DNA of 8,483 nucleotides from Chitinophagaceae bacterium (GTDB taxonomy: Bacteria; Bacteroidota; Bacteroidia; Chitinophagales; Chitinophagaceae), in contig DPWF01000067.1 in NCBI GenBank assembly GCA_003526435.1, forward strand, positions 1 through 8,483. The letters run 5' to 3'. Under the pieces are notes generated by a model that was not told the origin of the DNA, did no database searches, and saw only the letters and a list, made by a program, of their open reading frames with translations. Below are positions 1 to 7,762 of this stretch, in pieces (the first letter of the stretch is position 1; each line of letters begins with the position of its first letter). A program made the translations under genes and the position numbers.

Positions 1-920
1 ACCGACGTATCGGATATGAAAGAATAGATACACTGGCAAAATATGCCGCCACAAAAAATGTAAAACTGCTACTCTGGTATAACTCGGCAGGCGACTGGAA
101 CACAGTTAACTTTTACACCCCCCGGAATAAAATGTTGACACATGCATCGAGAATAGAAGAGTTTACCAAACTCAAAAAAATGGGTATTGCAGGAATTAAA
201 GTAGATTTCTTTCCGGGTGATGGACAATCTGCCATGAAATACTATATCGATATTCTGAAAGATGCAGCCCAATATGGCATTGCTGTAAACTTTCACGGAT
301 CAACTTATCCTCGGGGTTGGTCAAGAACTTATCCTAACCTGGTAACAATGGAAGCTATTAAAGGGCAGGAATTTATTACGTTCAATCAGCAGGATGCCAA
401 CATGCAACCTGTTCATGCTACAACGATTCCTTTTACCAGAAATCTTTTCGATCCCATGGATTTTACACCGGTGAATTTATCCGGTATACCCGGTATCAAA
501 AGAAAAACCACAAAAGCATTTGAACTTTCGTTATCAGTATTGTTTTTATCGGGTATTCAGCATTACGGAGAATCGGATAGTGGTATGCTCAAACAAAAAG
601 ATTTTGTTCAGGAATATATGCGTACTGTACCAGATAGTTGGGATGAAGTGAAATTTATTGATGGTTATCCGGGTAAATATGTAATACTGGCAAGACGCGC
701 AGGAAAGCAATGGTATATTTCAGGTACAAATGGTGAAAACAAAGAACTTAGTCTACAGCTTAACCTGTCTTTTCTGAAAAAGCAATATAAAAAAGCTGTT
801 CTCATTGGCGACGATGTTCAGGAAAAAGACCTGTTTAGCAGACAGATCGATCTCGAAAGCACTTACAATATTGTTATGCAACCATATGGAGGTTTTGTAA
901 TAAAAACAAAAGAAGATTGA
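1..920 (+). CDS. GH97 family glycoside hydrolase, C-terminal part (5' end outside window)
   Basis: The reading frame is open from position 3 (305 residues visible), so the ATG at 132 is internal. GH97 enzymes (SusB-like alpha-glucosidases and alpha-galactosidases) act on alpha-linked glycosides, usually in the Bacteroidota periplasm. Visible are the family signatures LLWYNSAGDWN, GIKVDFF, NFHGSTYPRGW, TMEAIKGQEF and FDPMDFTP from the (beta/alpha)8 barrel, then a beta-rich C-terminal domain ending in GGFVIKTKED. From family knowledge, the Asp of IKVDFF (204-206) sits where retaining GH97 members carry their nucleophile, and the Glu of TMEAIKG (351-353) matches the general acid. I therefore lean towards a retaining, alpha-galactosidase-like member, but this is inference. 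The N-terminal domain and any signal peptide lie outside the window. A diverged copy of this gene's end lies at 7850-7945. Family call is firm; substrate is not. Confidence 0.93.
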   Translation, partial: RRIGYERIDTLAKYAATKNVKLLLWYNSAGDWNTVNFYTPRNKMLTHASRIEEFTKLKKMGIAGIKVDFFPGDGQSAMKYYIDILKDAAQYGIAVNFHGSTYPRGWSRTYPNLVTMEAIKGQEFITFNQQDANMQPVHATTIPFTRNLFDPMDFTPVNLSGIPGIKRKTTKAFELSLSVLFLSGIQHYGESDSGMLKQKDFVQEYMRTVPDSWDEVKFIDGYPGKYVILARRAGKQWYISGTNGENKELSLQLNLSFLKKQYKKAVLIGDDVQEKDLFSRQIDLESTYNIVMQPYGGFVIKTKED

Positions 921-986
921 AAGGTGAATTAATTATAAGTACGTCGTTTAATAAAAAGAGTGACACATTTAATGTGTCACTCTTTT
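837..986 (+). repeat. Direct repeat, left copy: GH97 3' end plus terminator
   Basis: This segment, covering the last 28 codons (stop included) of the intact GH97 gene, its 3' untranslated DNA and the hairpin, is repeated in the same orientation at 7850-8006. Ungapped hand alignment of the coding part gives 69 of 84 identical bases. The stretch between stop codon and hairpin is more diverged and differs in length. The two copies bracket the whole efflux and regulator block. Confidence 0.82.
954..986. terminator. Bidirectional terminator between convergent GH97 and efflux operon
   Basis: A perfect 16-base inverted repeat (954-969 with 971-986, one base between) contains the core GAGTGACAC/GTGTCACTC. 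It ends in TTTT on the plus strand and in a run of five Ts on the minus strand. It lies 33 bases after the GH97 stop and about 100 bases after the stop of the outer-membrane channel gene on the other strand, so it can serve both convergent units. A homologous hairpin occurs at 7978-8006. Confidence 0.88.
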
Positions 987-1084
987 ATAATAAAACAGTA
1001 ATGGTATGATACTTATAACAGTTTTCCTGCATCAGGTAAAAGGAATTGATTATTATTCCGATAGTCATATAATACAAACCCTGA

Positions 1085-2494
1085 TTATTGCCAGCCTCCA
1101 CCTAAAGACCTGTATAATTCTATCACTGCTGCTGATTGTTCTTTTTGCAATAAGGCAAGGGCTAACTCTCCCTGTAATACATTGCCTTGTGCCGTAATTA
1201 CTTCAAGGTAATTGGCCATGCCATTGGCGAATAACATTTGTGCGCTGCCAATCCCTTGCTGTAAATGAGATACCCTTGATTGTGCAATTAACTGTTGTTC
1301 TTTTAATTTGTTTACTTTAATCAAAGCGTCTGAAACTTCACCTACAGCAAGTAACACAGATTGACGAAATGCAATTACTGTTTTCTCTCTGTCTACCTGC
1401 GAAAGCTGGTATTGTGTTTTTAATTTCCCCTTTTGAAACAAGGGTTGTGTAATGCCAGCCATAGTTGTAGCAAATAAGGAAGCGGGAACACTAAACCAAT
1501 TGCTGGCCAAAAAGGAATTAATACCACCTGTAGCAGTAATGCCTAAAGAAGGGTACATGCTTGCTTTGGCAATTCCGGTATTTGCATTGGCAATGGTAAT
1601 ATCAAGTTCTCTTGCTTTAACATCGGGGCGGTTTGCCAATAGTGCTGATGGAATACCAGTAGATAGCTCACCGGAATAAACAGGATCGTAAATAGAGCCG
1701 CTGCGTTTAATAGAAGCGGGTGTAATACCAGAAAGCACGCTCAAATGATTTTCTTCCAATGCAATCTCTTTTTCCAATTGCGGAATTAATTCTGCCGCAA
1801 CCAACTGTTGAGCTGTTGCTTGCTGTAAGGCAAGTACAGTAACCTGTCCGGCAGCATATTGATGTTTCAGTATGGAAAGCGTACTGTCGCTCAACAACAG
1901 ATTCTTTTTTGCAATTTCCAACTGGGCATCAAGCATCAATAAATGATAATAGCCTTTGGCAACAGTAGCCACCAGATCAGTCTGAATAACTTTTTGCGCT
2001 TCGGTTGTTTTCAGATAGTCAGCAAGTGCTTTTGATTGCTGGTTTTTTATTTTACCCCATATATCTGCTTCCCAGCTAAGTGCAAGATTTACAGAATAGT
2101 CCTCAACATAAGATTTCCGGAGAAACTGGCTAAGACTAAGACCATTAAGGCTATTGTCTGAAGGTCTGTTGATGGCACCTGATGCCTGCAGTCTTGCTTC
2201 GGGTAAATATTCCAGCCTTGATTGTTTGATAAGTAATTGCGCCGCTTCCCTGTTTTGTAAAGCGGTTTGCATGTCATGGTTTCTGACAATGGTACTATCA
2301 ATCAATTGCTTTAGTTCATTGTTTAAAAAAAACTGGTTCCAATGAATGCGGGCTATTGATAAAGTATCTGTTGTATTACCATTGCGATAGGTTGCTGCTA
2401 TTGCCGGTTCAGGAGATGCAATATCTTTTGATACTTTGCAGGCACTGAAAAGAATTACTGTTAACAGTAGCAGGTATGGTTGTACGATTTTCAT
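1085..2494 (-). CDS. RND efflux outer-membrane channel lipoprotein (TolC/OprM/NodT type)
   Basis: This is the trimeric outer-membrane exit duct of a tripartite RND pump, 469 residues, a normal length for the NodT/OprM family. I chose the ATG at 2492-2494 because it begins a lipoprotein signal (MKIVQPYLLLL..., lipobox FSAC, lipidated Cys19). The upstream in-frame ATG at 2545 would add 17 charged and polar residues before the signal and overlap the pump gene. Family marks in this numbering are WEADIWGK (141-148), LLANRPDV (285-292), YPSLG (314-318), NYLEVITAQ (428-436) and LYRSLGGGW (460-468). Two outer-membrane efflux repeats rich in long helices are evident. It is the last gene of the operon, 10 bases after the pump stop, so translational coupling is likely. 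No clear Shine-Dalgarno sequence is seen, as is common in Bacteroidota. The substrate cannot be told from this subunit. Confidence 0.95.
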   Translation of the reverse strand: MKIVQPYLLLLTVILFSACKVSKDIASPEPAIAATYRNGNTTDTLSIARIHWNQFFLNNELKQLIDSTIVRNHDMQTALQNREAAQLLIKQSRLEYLPEARLQASGAINRPSDNSLNGLSLSQFLRKSYVEDYSVNLALSWEADIWGKIKNQQSKALADYLKTTEAQKVIQTDLVATVAKGYYHLLMLDAQLEIAKKNLLLSDSTLSILKHQYAAGQVTVLALQQATAQQLVAAELIPQLEKEIALEENHLSVLSGITPASIKRSGSIYDPVYSGELSTGIPSALLANRPDVKARELDITIANANTGIAKASMYPSLGITATGGINSFLASNWFSVPASLFATTMAGITQPLFQKGKLKTQYQLSQVDREKTVIAFRQSVLLAVGEVSDALIKVNKLKEQQLIAQSRVSHLQQGIGSAQMLFANGMANYLEVITAQGNVLQGELALALLQKEQSAAVIELYRSLGGGWQ

Positions 2495-2504
2495 TATTGT
2501 AAGA

Positions 2505-5500
2505 TTATTTTTTTTGTAGATCGAGTTTATCCATAATCCATTCATCGTGTTCTTCAGTTTTTCTGCCGCTTACTTTTTCCTGTAAGAGCTGGAAAACACT
2601 AAAAAGAACAGGAATGATGAAGATGCCAAGTAATACACCGGTAAGCATTCCACCAACTGCGCCTGTTCCAATAGAACGATTGCCCATAGCAGATGCACCA
2701 GTAGCCGAAAGAAGTGGAATAAGCCCCACAATAAATGCGAAGGAAGTCATTAATATAGGTCGTAAACGAAGACGTGAGGCTTCAATAGCAGCATGGTGTA
2801 TGGAAAGCCCTGCTTTTCTTCTCTGTACTGCATATTCAACAATTAATATCGCATTCTTGGCAAGTAAACCAATTAACATGATCAGCCCTACCTGCACGTA
2901 GATATTGTTTTCAATACCCGCAAAACCGATAAATAAGAAAACACCCAATAGTCCGGTTGGTACCGAAAGAATAACCGCAAATGGCAACAGATAACTTTCA
3001 TATTGCGCAGCAAGCAGGAAGTAAACAAATACAACAGACATTAAAAAGATTAAAGTTGTTTGCGAACCCGATTGCTGTTCTTCACGTGTAAGTCCTCCCC
3101 ATTCGTAAGCATAGCCTCTTGGAAGAAATGCAGCAGCCGTTTCTTCAACCGCTTTCAACGCTTCTCCCGAACTATAACCGGGTTTTGGTACACCATTAAT
3201 AGTAACTGCATTAAACAGATTGTTTCTCGTTACTGTTTCAGGTCCATATACTTTTTCAAGTGAAACGATGCCAGTAACAGGTACCATTTCGCCCAGATTA
3301 TTCTTTACCTGTATATTGTTCAGTGTTTCAGGGTCAAGGCGATAAGAAACATCCGATTGTAACACAACTTTATACTGTTTACCAAACTTGTTGAAATCAC
3401 CCGCCTGAAGACTGCCATAGAAAGTTTGAAATGTTTGCAAAAGGTCACTGATGGAAACACCCAGTTGTTTGGCTTTTTGTTCGTCAATATTTAGCTTGTA
3501 TTGAGGGTTGCCTGTATTGAAAGTAGTAAACGCATACATAATTTCAGGACGCTTCATCAGTTCACCGATAAAACCATTTGCAGTTGCACTGAGGTTTTCC
3601 AGTTTTCCGCCAGCCCTGTCTTGCAGTATCAGTTCAAAACCATTTGTGTTACCAAAACCCTGAACAGTAGGTAATGTAAAGGTGAACAGGTCAGCCGCAG
3701 AAATAACAGATAGTTTCTGATTTACTTCTGCGAGTATGGCATTGATGTCTTCATTTTTACCACGTGTACCCGGTTTCTTTAATTTAGTAAAAGCCAGCGC
3801 ATTAATTGGACTCGATGCGTTTGTAATGATATTCATACCAGCAACACTGTACGATTTTTCAACACCCTCTACAGTTGCAATAATACTGTCTACTTTGGCT
3901 ACTTCTTTTTTGGTACGCTCAAGTGACGCACCCGGCGGCATACTAAGTGAGTACAGGAAAATACTCTGGTCTTCGGTAGGAATAAAACCGGTGGGTGTGC
4001 GTTTAACCAATACTACGGTTGTTGCCGTAATCAGCACCAATGCCGATAAGGCAATCCATTTGGTTTTAACTAAAAAACGCAGGCTGTTGCCGTAACGGGT
4101 GGTCAGATTTTCAAAGCCCGCATTAAATGCTTTAAAAAATCTGTCTTTAATACCTTTTGGCTTTTCTCCGGCAGCATGATTATTTTTAAGTAACAAAGCT
4201 GATAGTGCCGGACTGAGTGTAAGCGCATTCACTGCTGAAATAAGAATGGCAATAGCCAGTGTAAAGGCAAACTGTTTATAAAATATTCCTGCAGGCCCCT
4301 GCATAAAACCAACGGGTACGAATACCGCCGCCATTACAAGTGTAATAGAAATGATGGCACCCGATATTTCTCCCATACTTTTCAGCGTAGCAGTGCGGGC
4401 AGGTAAATGTTCATTGGCCATTTTGGTATGCACGGCTTCCACCACCACAATTGCATCATCTACTACTATACCAATTGCAAGAATCAGTGCGAATAATGTA
4501 AGCAGGTTAATCGTAAAGCCGAATAGCTGCATAAAAAAGAAAGTTCCCAGAATGGCAACCGGTACGGCAATGGTAGGTATGAGGGTAGAACGTAAATCCT
4601 GGAGAAAAAGAAATACAACGATAAATACAAGAATAAAGGCTTCTATCAAAGTCTCTATTACTTTTTCAATGGATGCATCAAGAAATTCTTTTGATGAATA
4701 CGGCACGAATGTCATTACACCTTTGGGTAAATCTTTATTTACCCTTTCCATGATTTTATTTACTTCTGTAAGAATATCGTTGGCATTAGAGCCCGCGGTC
4801 TGGTAAATGAGTATCCCGGTAGATGGCCCTTTACCAACTTTGGCTTCCGAACTATAATTGAAAGAACCCAATCCAACCCTTGCCACATCTTTCAAACGGA
4901 TAATAGAACCATCTGCGTTTGATTTCAGAATAATGTTTTCATACTCTTCATTTGAACTCAGTTTGCCTTTGTATTTTATTACATACTCAAAAGATTCTTT
5001 ACTGCCTTCTCCAAATTTTCCGGGAGCAGCTTCCAGGTTTTGTTCTCTGATAGATGATAGTACATCTTGTGAGGAAAGTCCATAGCTCGCTAATCTGTCT
5101 GGTTTCAGCCAGATGCGCATTGCATAATCTTTAGTACCAAAAATAGTAGCCTGCCCTACACCATGTACGCGCTGAATTTCCGGAATGATATTTATTTTGG
5201 CGTAGTTCTGCAAAAAGGTTTCATCGTAAGAGCCATCACTATACAGTGCTATCGCCATGATGATGCTGTTCTGTTGCTTTTGTGTGGAAACGCCGGCCTG
5301 TAGTACTTCTGCAGGAATAAGACTGTTGGCTTTGGCCACCCGGTTCTGCACATTTACTGAAGCGATATCGGGGTCAGTACCGGCGGTAAAGAATACACTG
5401 AGCGTCATAGTACCATCGTTGTTGCTGTTCGATGTCATGTAAGTCATATTCTCTACACCGTTGATGGCTTCCTCCAGTGGCGTTGCTACTGAGCGGGCCA

Positions 5501-5669
5501 CTACTTCTGCACTGGCACCTGGGTAAGTTGCAGTAACCAGCACTGCGGGCGGCGCAATATCTGGAAACTGTGTAATGGGTAGTTTGGTCAACGAAACGAT
5601 ACCCAACAACACAAGCAGTATGGATATTACGGTGGAGAGTACCGGCCGTTTAATAAATTTTTGTAGCAT
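2505..5669 (-). CDS. RND multidrug efflux pump, AcrB/MexB-like (HAE1 family)
   Basis: This is the proton-driven inner-membrane pump of the tripartite system, 1054 residues, the usual full length (AcrB 1049). It starts with the classic MLQKFIKRPV segment leading into TM1 and the QFPDIAPPAV porter entry (34-43). The proton relay is complete: Asp404 and Asp405 in GIVVDDAIVVVE (TM4), Lys938 in GLLAKNAILIVEY (TM10), and the LRLRPILMTS segment (967-976, TM11). GFIPTEDQ (561-568) precedes the second porter half. Two duplicated halves, each with six membrane helices and a large periplasmic loop, are apparent. The loop at about 610-623 reads GMNIITNASSPIN instead of the glycine- and Phe-rich switch loop of AcrB, so the drug-pocket chemistry probably differs. 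The gene sits between the fusion-protein and channel genes. HAE1 membership points to hydrophobic or amphiphilic drugs, solvents or bile-like compounds, not metals; the actual substrate is unknown. Confidence 0.97.
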   Translation of the reverse strand: MLQKFIKRPVLSTVISILLVLLGIVSLTKLPITQFPDIAPPAVLVTATYPGASAEVVARSVATPLEEAINGVENMTYMTSNSNNDGTMTLSVFFTAGTDPDIASVNVQNRVAKANSLIPAEVLQAGVSTQKQQNSIIMAIALYSDGSYDETFLQNYAKINIIPEIQRVHGVGQATIFGTKDYAMRIWLKPDRLASYGLSSQDVLSSIREQNLEAAPGKFGEGSKESFEYVIKYKGKLSSNEEYENIILKSNADGSIIRLKDVARVGLGSFNYSSEAKVGKGPSTGILIYQTAGSNANDILTEVNKIMERVNKDLPKGVMTFVPYSSKEFLDASIEKVIETLIEAFILVFIVVFLFLQDLRSTLIPTIAVPVAILGTFFFMQLFGFTINLLTLFALILAIGIVVDDAIVVVEAVHTKMANEHLPARTATLKSMGEISGAIISITLVMAAVFVPVGFMQGPAGIFYKQFAFTLAIAILISAVNALTLSPALSALLLKNNHAAGEKPKGIKDRFFKAFNAGFENLTTRYGNSLRFLVKTKWIALSALVLITATTVVLVKRTPTGFIPTEDQSIFLYSLSMPPGASLERTKKEVAKVDSIIATVEGVEKSYSVAGMNIITNASSPINALAFTKLKKPGTRGKNEDINAILAEVNQKLSVISAADLFTFTLPTVQGFGNTNGFELILQDRAGGKLENLSATANGFIGELMKRPEIMYAFTTFNTGNPQYKLNIDEQKAKQLGVSISDLLQTFQTFYGSLQAGDFNKFGKQYKVVLQSDVSYRLDPETLNNIQVKNNLGEMVPVTGIVSLEKVYGPETVTRNNLFNAVTINGVPKPGYSSGEALKAVEETAAAFLPRGYAYEWGGLTREEQQSGSQTTLIFLMSVVFVYFLLAAQYESYLLPFAVILSVPTGLLGVFLFIGFAGIENNIYVQVGLIMLIGLLAKNAILIVEYAVQRRKAGLSIHHAAIEASRLRLRPILMTSFAFIVGLIPLLSATGASAMGNRSIGTGAVGGMLTGVLLGIFIIPVLFSVFQLLQEKVSGRKTEEHDEWIMDKLDLQKK

Positions 5670-5727
5670 AATAGGTAATTGTGTTATTGATAAGGCAATA
5701 GGCTCTTACCAGCTATGAGGCTGTATA

Positions 5728-5743
5728 AAAAGCAAGTGCTTTT
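5728..5743 (-). other. Small hairpin in the gap between fusion-protein and pump genes
   Basis: The 94-base gap 5670-5763 is the only sizeable space inside the efflux operon. It holds AAAAGC-ACTT-GCTTTT (minus strand) followed by a short T-rich stretch. The six-pair, mostly A/T stem is weak; it might be a leaky terminator, an RNA-processing site or chance. No Bacteroidota -7 box is visible in the gap, so I treat fusion protein and pump as co-transcribed. Confidence 0.25.
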
Positions 5744-5763
5744 CAAGGTAATATGATGGATGA

Positions 5764-6921
5764 TTAGTGTTTACTCGGTGAATGATCAGCAAGCGCACTG
5801 TCGATAGAAGTAGGTTGAGGTACTATTACAGCACCATCCCTCAGTCTTTGAATACCACTGAAAACAATCGATTCTCCGCTTGTAACTCCATTGTCAACGA
5901 TATAATTGTTACCACTTTTTCCAACCACTTTAATTTGTTTGGAAACAACTTTATTACTGTCGCCAAGCGCAAATACATAGATTTTATCCTGTAACTCATA
6001 AGTGCTTTGTTGCGGAACCAATAATTTATTGTTCTGATGGAAAGGAATCCGAATTCTGCCACTGATACCGGAGCGAAGTAATTTTTGTTTGTTGGTAAAA
6101 AGCGCACGGAAAGAAATGTTGCCTGATGTTCTGTTGAATTGACCTTGTACCAATTCTACTTTTCCTTTTTCAGGATAAATGGTGTTATCGGCAAGTTCTA
6201 ATTCAACAGGAGGGAGGTTATTTATTTTCTCTTCCATACTAGCACCTGGTATGGTTTCGGAAAAACGGAGAAATTCTGCTTCACTCATACTGAAATAAGT
6301 ATGCACATTACTTACTTCTGTTAAAACGGTTAACGGAAGTTGCTCCCCTCTGCCAATAAGGCTGCCCTGTTTAAAGTTGATGTGGCCAACATAACCACTA
6401 ACTGGTGCGTTAATTACGGTATATCCGAGCGTAATATCTGCACTCGTTTTACCGCTAACAGCCTGCGCATAACCAGCCTGTGCTTCGTGCAGCATTGCTT
6501 TCGCAGTTTTCAATTGCACTTCAGCAATTACTTTGTTGGCAACAAGGGGTTCAAGCCTGTCAACTTCAACCTGTGCTTTTTCTACATTGGCTTTAGCCAG
6601 GTTAATATTTGCTTCTGCTGTTTTACTGTATTGGGTATATTCTTTTTGATTGATCCGAAACAGCGGCTGTCCTTGTGAAACCCAGCTACCATCTTCCACA
6701 TAAATTTTTTCGAGATAACCGCTTACTTGTGGGCGTATATCAATATTAGTGGTTCCTTCAACGGTTGCGGGGTACGACTGCCAGGTGGTGGCCGATCCGA
6801 TCTCCAATTTTACAACGGGTAAAGCTGGTGGTGGCGGTGCCTGTTGGTTGGCGGCTTTGCCGGTGCAGGCAGCAAAATATAATATGCCTGCATAAATAAC
6901 ATAGGTAAACAGTTTGTTCAT
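5764..6921 (-). CDS. RND efflux periplasmic membrane fusion lipoprotein (AcrA/MexA-like)
   Basis: This adaptor joins pump and outer-membrane channel across the periplasm. I chose the ATG at 6919-6921: it begins a lipoprotein signal (MNKLFTYVIYAGILYFAAC, lipid Cys19), whereas the longer open frame from 7005 would add 28 residues with no signal and run through an operator. The product is 385 residues, typical for HlyD/AcrA adaptors. In order: a proline-rich linker (APPPPALP, about 28-35), the first lipoyl half with IRPQVSGYLEKIYVEDG (about 62-78), a helical hairpin (about 91-160) rich in Ala, Lys and Glu, the second lipoyl half INAPVSGYVGHINFKQGS (about 170-187), then beta-barrel and membrane-proximal domains to the end. 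It is the first gene of the operon, with palindromic TetR-type sites in its leader. It precedes the pump by 94 bases. Confidence 0.95.
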   Translation of the reverse strand: MNKLFTYVIYAGILYFAACTGKAANQQAPPPPALPVVKLEIGSATTWQSYPATVEGTTNIDIRPQVSGYLEKIYVEDGSWVSQGQPLFRINQKEYTQYSKTAEANINLAKANVEKAQVEVDRLEPLVANKVIAEVQLKTAKAMLHEAQAGYAQAVSGKTSADITLGYTVINAPVSGYVGHINFKQGSLIGRGEQLPLTVLTEVSNVHTYFSMSEAEFLRFSETIPGASMEEKINNLPPVELELADNTIYPEKGKVELVQGQFNRTSGNISFRALFTNKQKLLRSGISGRIRIPFHQNNKLLVPQQSTYELQDKIYVFALGDSNKVVSKQIKVVGKSGNNYIVDNGVTSGESIVFSGIQRLRDGAVIVPQPTSIDSALADHSPSKH

Positions 6922-6936
6922 AACGTAATTAGTTTT

Positions 6937-6951
6937 TCTAACAGTGTTAGA
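6937..6951. promoter_or_regulatory. Candidate TetR operator O1 in the efflux operon leader
   Basis: TCTAACA-G-TGTTAGA is a perfect 7+1+7 palindrome centred 23 bases upstream of the fusion-protein ATG. The same CTAACA-N-TGTTAG core lies at the tetR start region (7716-7728), which argues for one shared repressor. I could not identify a convincing Bacteroidota -7 box beside it, so its position relative to the operon's transcription start is unknown. Confidence 0.8.
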
Positions 6952-6998
6952 TTGTTTTGTGAAAAAAACAACATTTCCTGTTGCTTTAAAAATTTTGT

Positions 6999-7011
6999 GA
7001 AACACTGGTAG
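6999..7011. promoter_or_regulatory. Degenerate copy of the TetR operator
   Basis: GAAACACTGGTAG matches the operator CTAACACTGTTAG at 10 of 13 positions and is centred 18 bases from the stronger site at 7016-7029. Two centres this close could let two repressor dimers bind side by side. The match is weak enough to be chance. Confidence 0.35.
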
Positions 7012-7015
7012 TTTA

Positions 7016-7029
7016 TCTAACAGTGTTAA
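7016..7029. promoter_or_regulatory. Candidate TetR operator O2 upstream of the efflux operon
   Basis: TCTAACAGTGTTAA keeps the TAACA-G-TGTTA core (5+1+5 perfect, 7018-7028) and loses only the outermost pair. Its centre is 79 bases from O1. Together the sites span most of the leader between the tetR terminator and the fusion-protein gene. Confidence 0.7.
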
Positions 7030-7040
7030 TTTGGGGGGCT

Positions 7041-7061
7041 AAAAAAAAGTACCTAGTACTT
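7041..7061 (-). terminator. Intrinsic-type terminator of the tetR gene
   Basis: Read on the minus strand, AAGTAC-TAG-GTACTT runs directly into a T-tract (eight Ts at 7048-7041). It begins 33 bases after the tetR stop. The stem is only six pairs, so efficiency may be modest, but its position before the operators suggests that the efflux operon has its own promoter further downstream. Confidence 0.6.
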
Positions 7062-7094
7062 CCTGCTTTGTATGCTTCATTGTTTAGGGTTTGT

Positions 7095-7694
7095 TTAGTT
7101 TTTAATAGAGTTGATCAGACCGCTGATGGCATCTTTCAGTACTTCCCGGTTGAGTTCATCCCGGTTAATCTGGTTAGTAAGGTTTATCGAAATCAATCCA
7201 TGAACCACACTCCAGAAAGAGTAGTATTTACGGTCTATATATTCTTCCGAGCGTTTTTCAGCCGGTGTAATTTCTTCAATCTTATCCCAGAGCATATTCA
7301 TCGGGCGAACATAATCAGGGCAACTGTTTTCTATTGAGCAGCAATTCATTTCCACCCCATACATCACCTGGTACAATTCCTTATAAGCAAAAGCAAAATG
7401 CCAGTAAGCCAGCCACATGGCTTCCAGTTGGCCTTCCGGAGTGGTACTCAATTCCCTTGCTTCTTCCATTTTGCCGGCAAGTTTTACATAGCCAATCCTG
7501 GTTAACTCCTTGAGTATGGCATCTTTATTACTAAAGTATTCATAGATAACCGGTGCTGTATAATCTATTTTATCGGCAATTTTACGCATACTAAGTGCAC
7601 CCCAGCCCTCCTCTTTCACAATATCAAGGCTGGCACGAAGTATATTATGCCTCGTGTCTTCCTTAATTTTTTGTATGCGATCTTTACTGGACAC
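7095..7694 (-). CDS. TetR/AcrR-family transcriptional repressor, probable regulator of the adjacent efflux pump
   Basis: A 199-residue one-component regulator. Residues 8-60 form the TetR DNA-binding domain: the helix starting RHNILRASLDIVKEEGW, then the helix-turn-helix with LSMRKIADKI (35-44) and APVIYEYFSNKDAIL (47-61), strongly characteristic of the family. The remaining helical, Trp/Tyr-rich part is the ligand-binding and dimer domain, which is not well conserved and does not reveal an inducer. Three cysteines lie close together at 118, 119 and 125 (NCCSIENSC), unusual enough to suggest thiol or metal chemistry, though unproven. The start is GTG at 7692-7694; an in-frame stop lies just upstream and no ATG offers a better start. 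The gene is upstream of and parallel to the pump operon. Matching palindromes in both control regions support autoregulation and pump repression, in the manner of AcrR or MtrR-like systems. Confidence 0.93.
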   Translation of the reverse strand: MSSKDRIQKIKEDTRHNILRASLDIVKEEGWGALSMRKIADKIDYTAPVIYEYFSNKDAILKELTRIGYVKLAGKMEEARELSTTPEGQLEAMWLAYWHFAFAYKELYQVMYGVEMNCCSIENSCPDYVRPMNMLWDKIEEITPAEKRSEEYIDRKYYSFWSVVHGLISINLTNQINRDELNREVLKDAISGLINSIKN

Positions 7695-7715
7695 TTTTCT
7701 TACACGTTTTAAAAT

Positions 7716-7728
7716 CTAACACTGTTAG
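7716..7728. promoter_or_regulatory. Candidate TetR operator O3, autoregulatory
   Basis: CTAACA-C-TGTTAG is a perfect 6+1+6 palindrome, 21 bases upstream of the GTG start of tetR and one base downstream of the predicted -7 box. It would cover the transcription start, an ideal place for self-repression. It shares its half-sites with O1 and O2 in the pump leader. Confidence 0.82.
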
Positions 7729-7729
7729 G

Positions 7730-7762
7730 CAAAATTAGCAGAATAGCTCTCATACTGCCAAA
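7730..7762 (-). promoter_or_regulatory. Bacteroidota-type promoter of tetR
   Basis: On the minus strand TAATTTTG (7737-7730) fits the Bacteroidota -7 consensus TAnnTTTG exactly. TTTG (7762-7759) lies 21 bases upstream as the -33 element, within the usual spacing. The start of transcription would fall near 7723, inside operator O3. Confidence 0.72.

Noticed and set aside
1022..1043. Possible second hairpin (CCTG-CAT-CAGG) downstream of the channel gene
   Set aside because: There are only four solid pairs, a bulge and no T-run on either strand; the nearby hairpin at 954-986 is far stronger.
2495..2545. Longer start for the outer-membrane channel gene (ATG at 2543-2545)
   Set aside because: It would overlap the pump gene by 41 bases and put 17 polar residues before a clear lipoprotein signal peptide; the ATG at 2492-2494 gives a normal lipoprotein.
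4351..4806. Plus-strand open frame of 151 codons inside the pump gene, with several similar ones at 2614-2901, 3736-4095 and 6340-6678
   Set aside because: They lie antisense to strongly conserved RND and adaptor coding sequence and show no recognisable family features.
6922..7005. Longer start for the membrane fusion protein (ATG at 7003-7005)
   Set aside because: It adds 28 residues unlike a signal peptide and crosses the operator palindrome; the ATG at 6919-6921 starts a proper lipoprotein signal.
7023..7337. Plus-strand open frame of 104 codons across tetR and its 3' region
   Set aside because: It is antisense to a clear TetR gene, begins inside an operator and terminator region, and has no protein family features.
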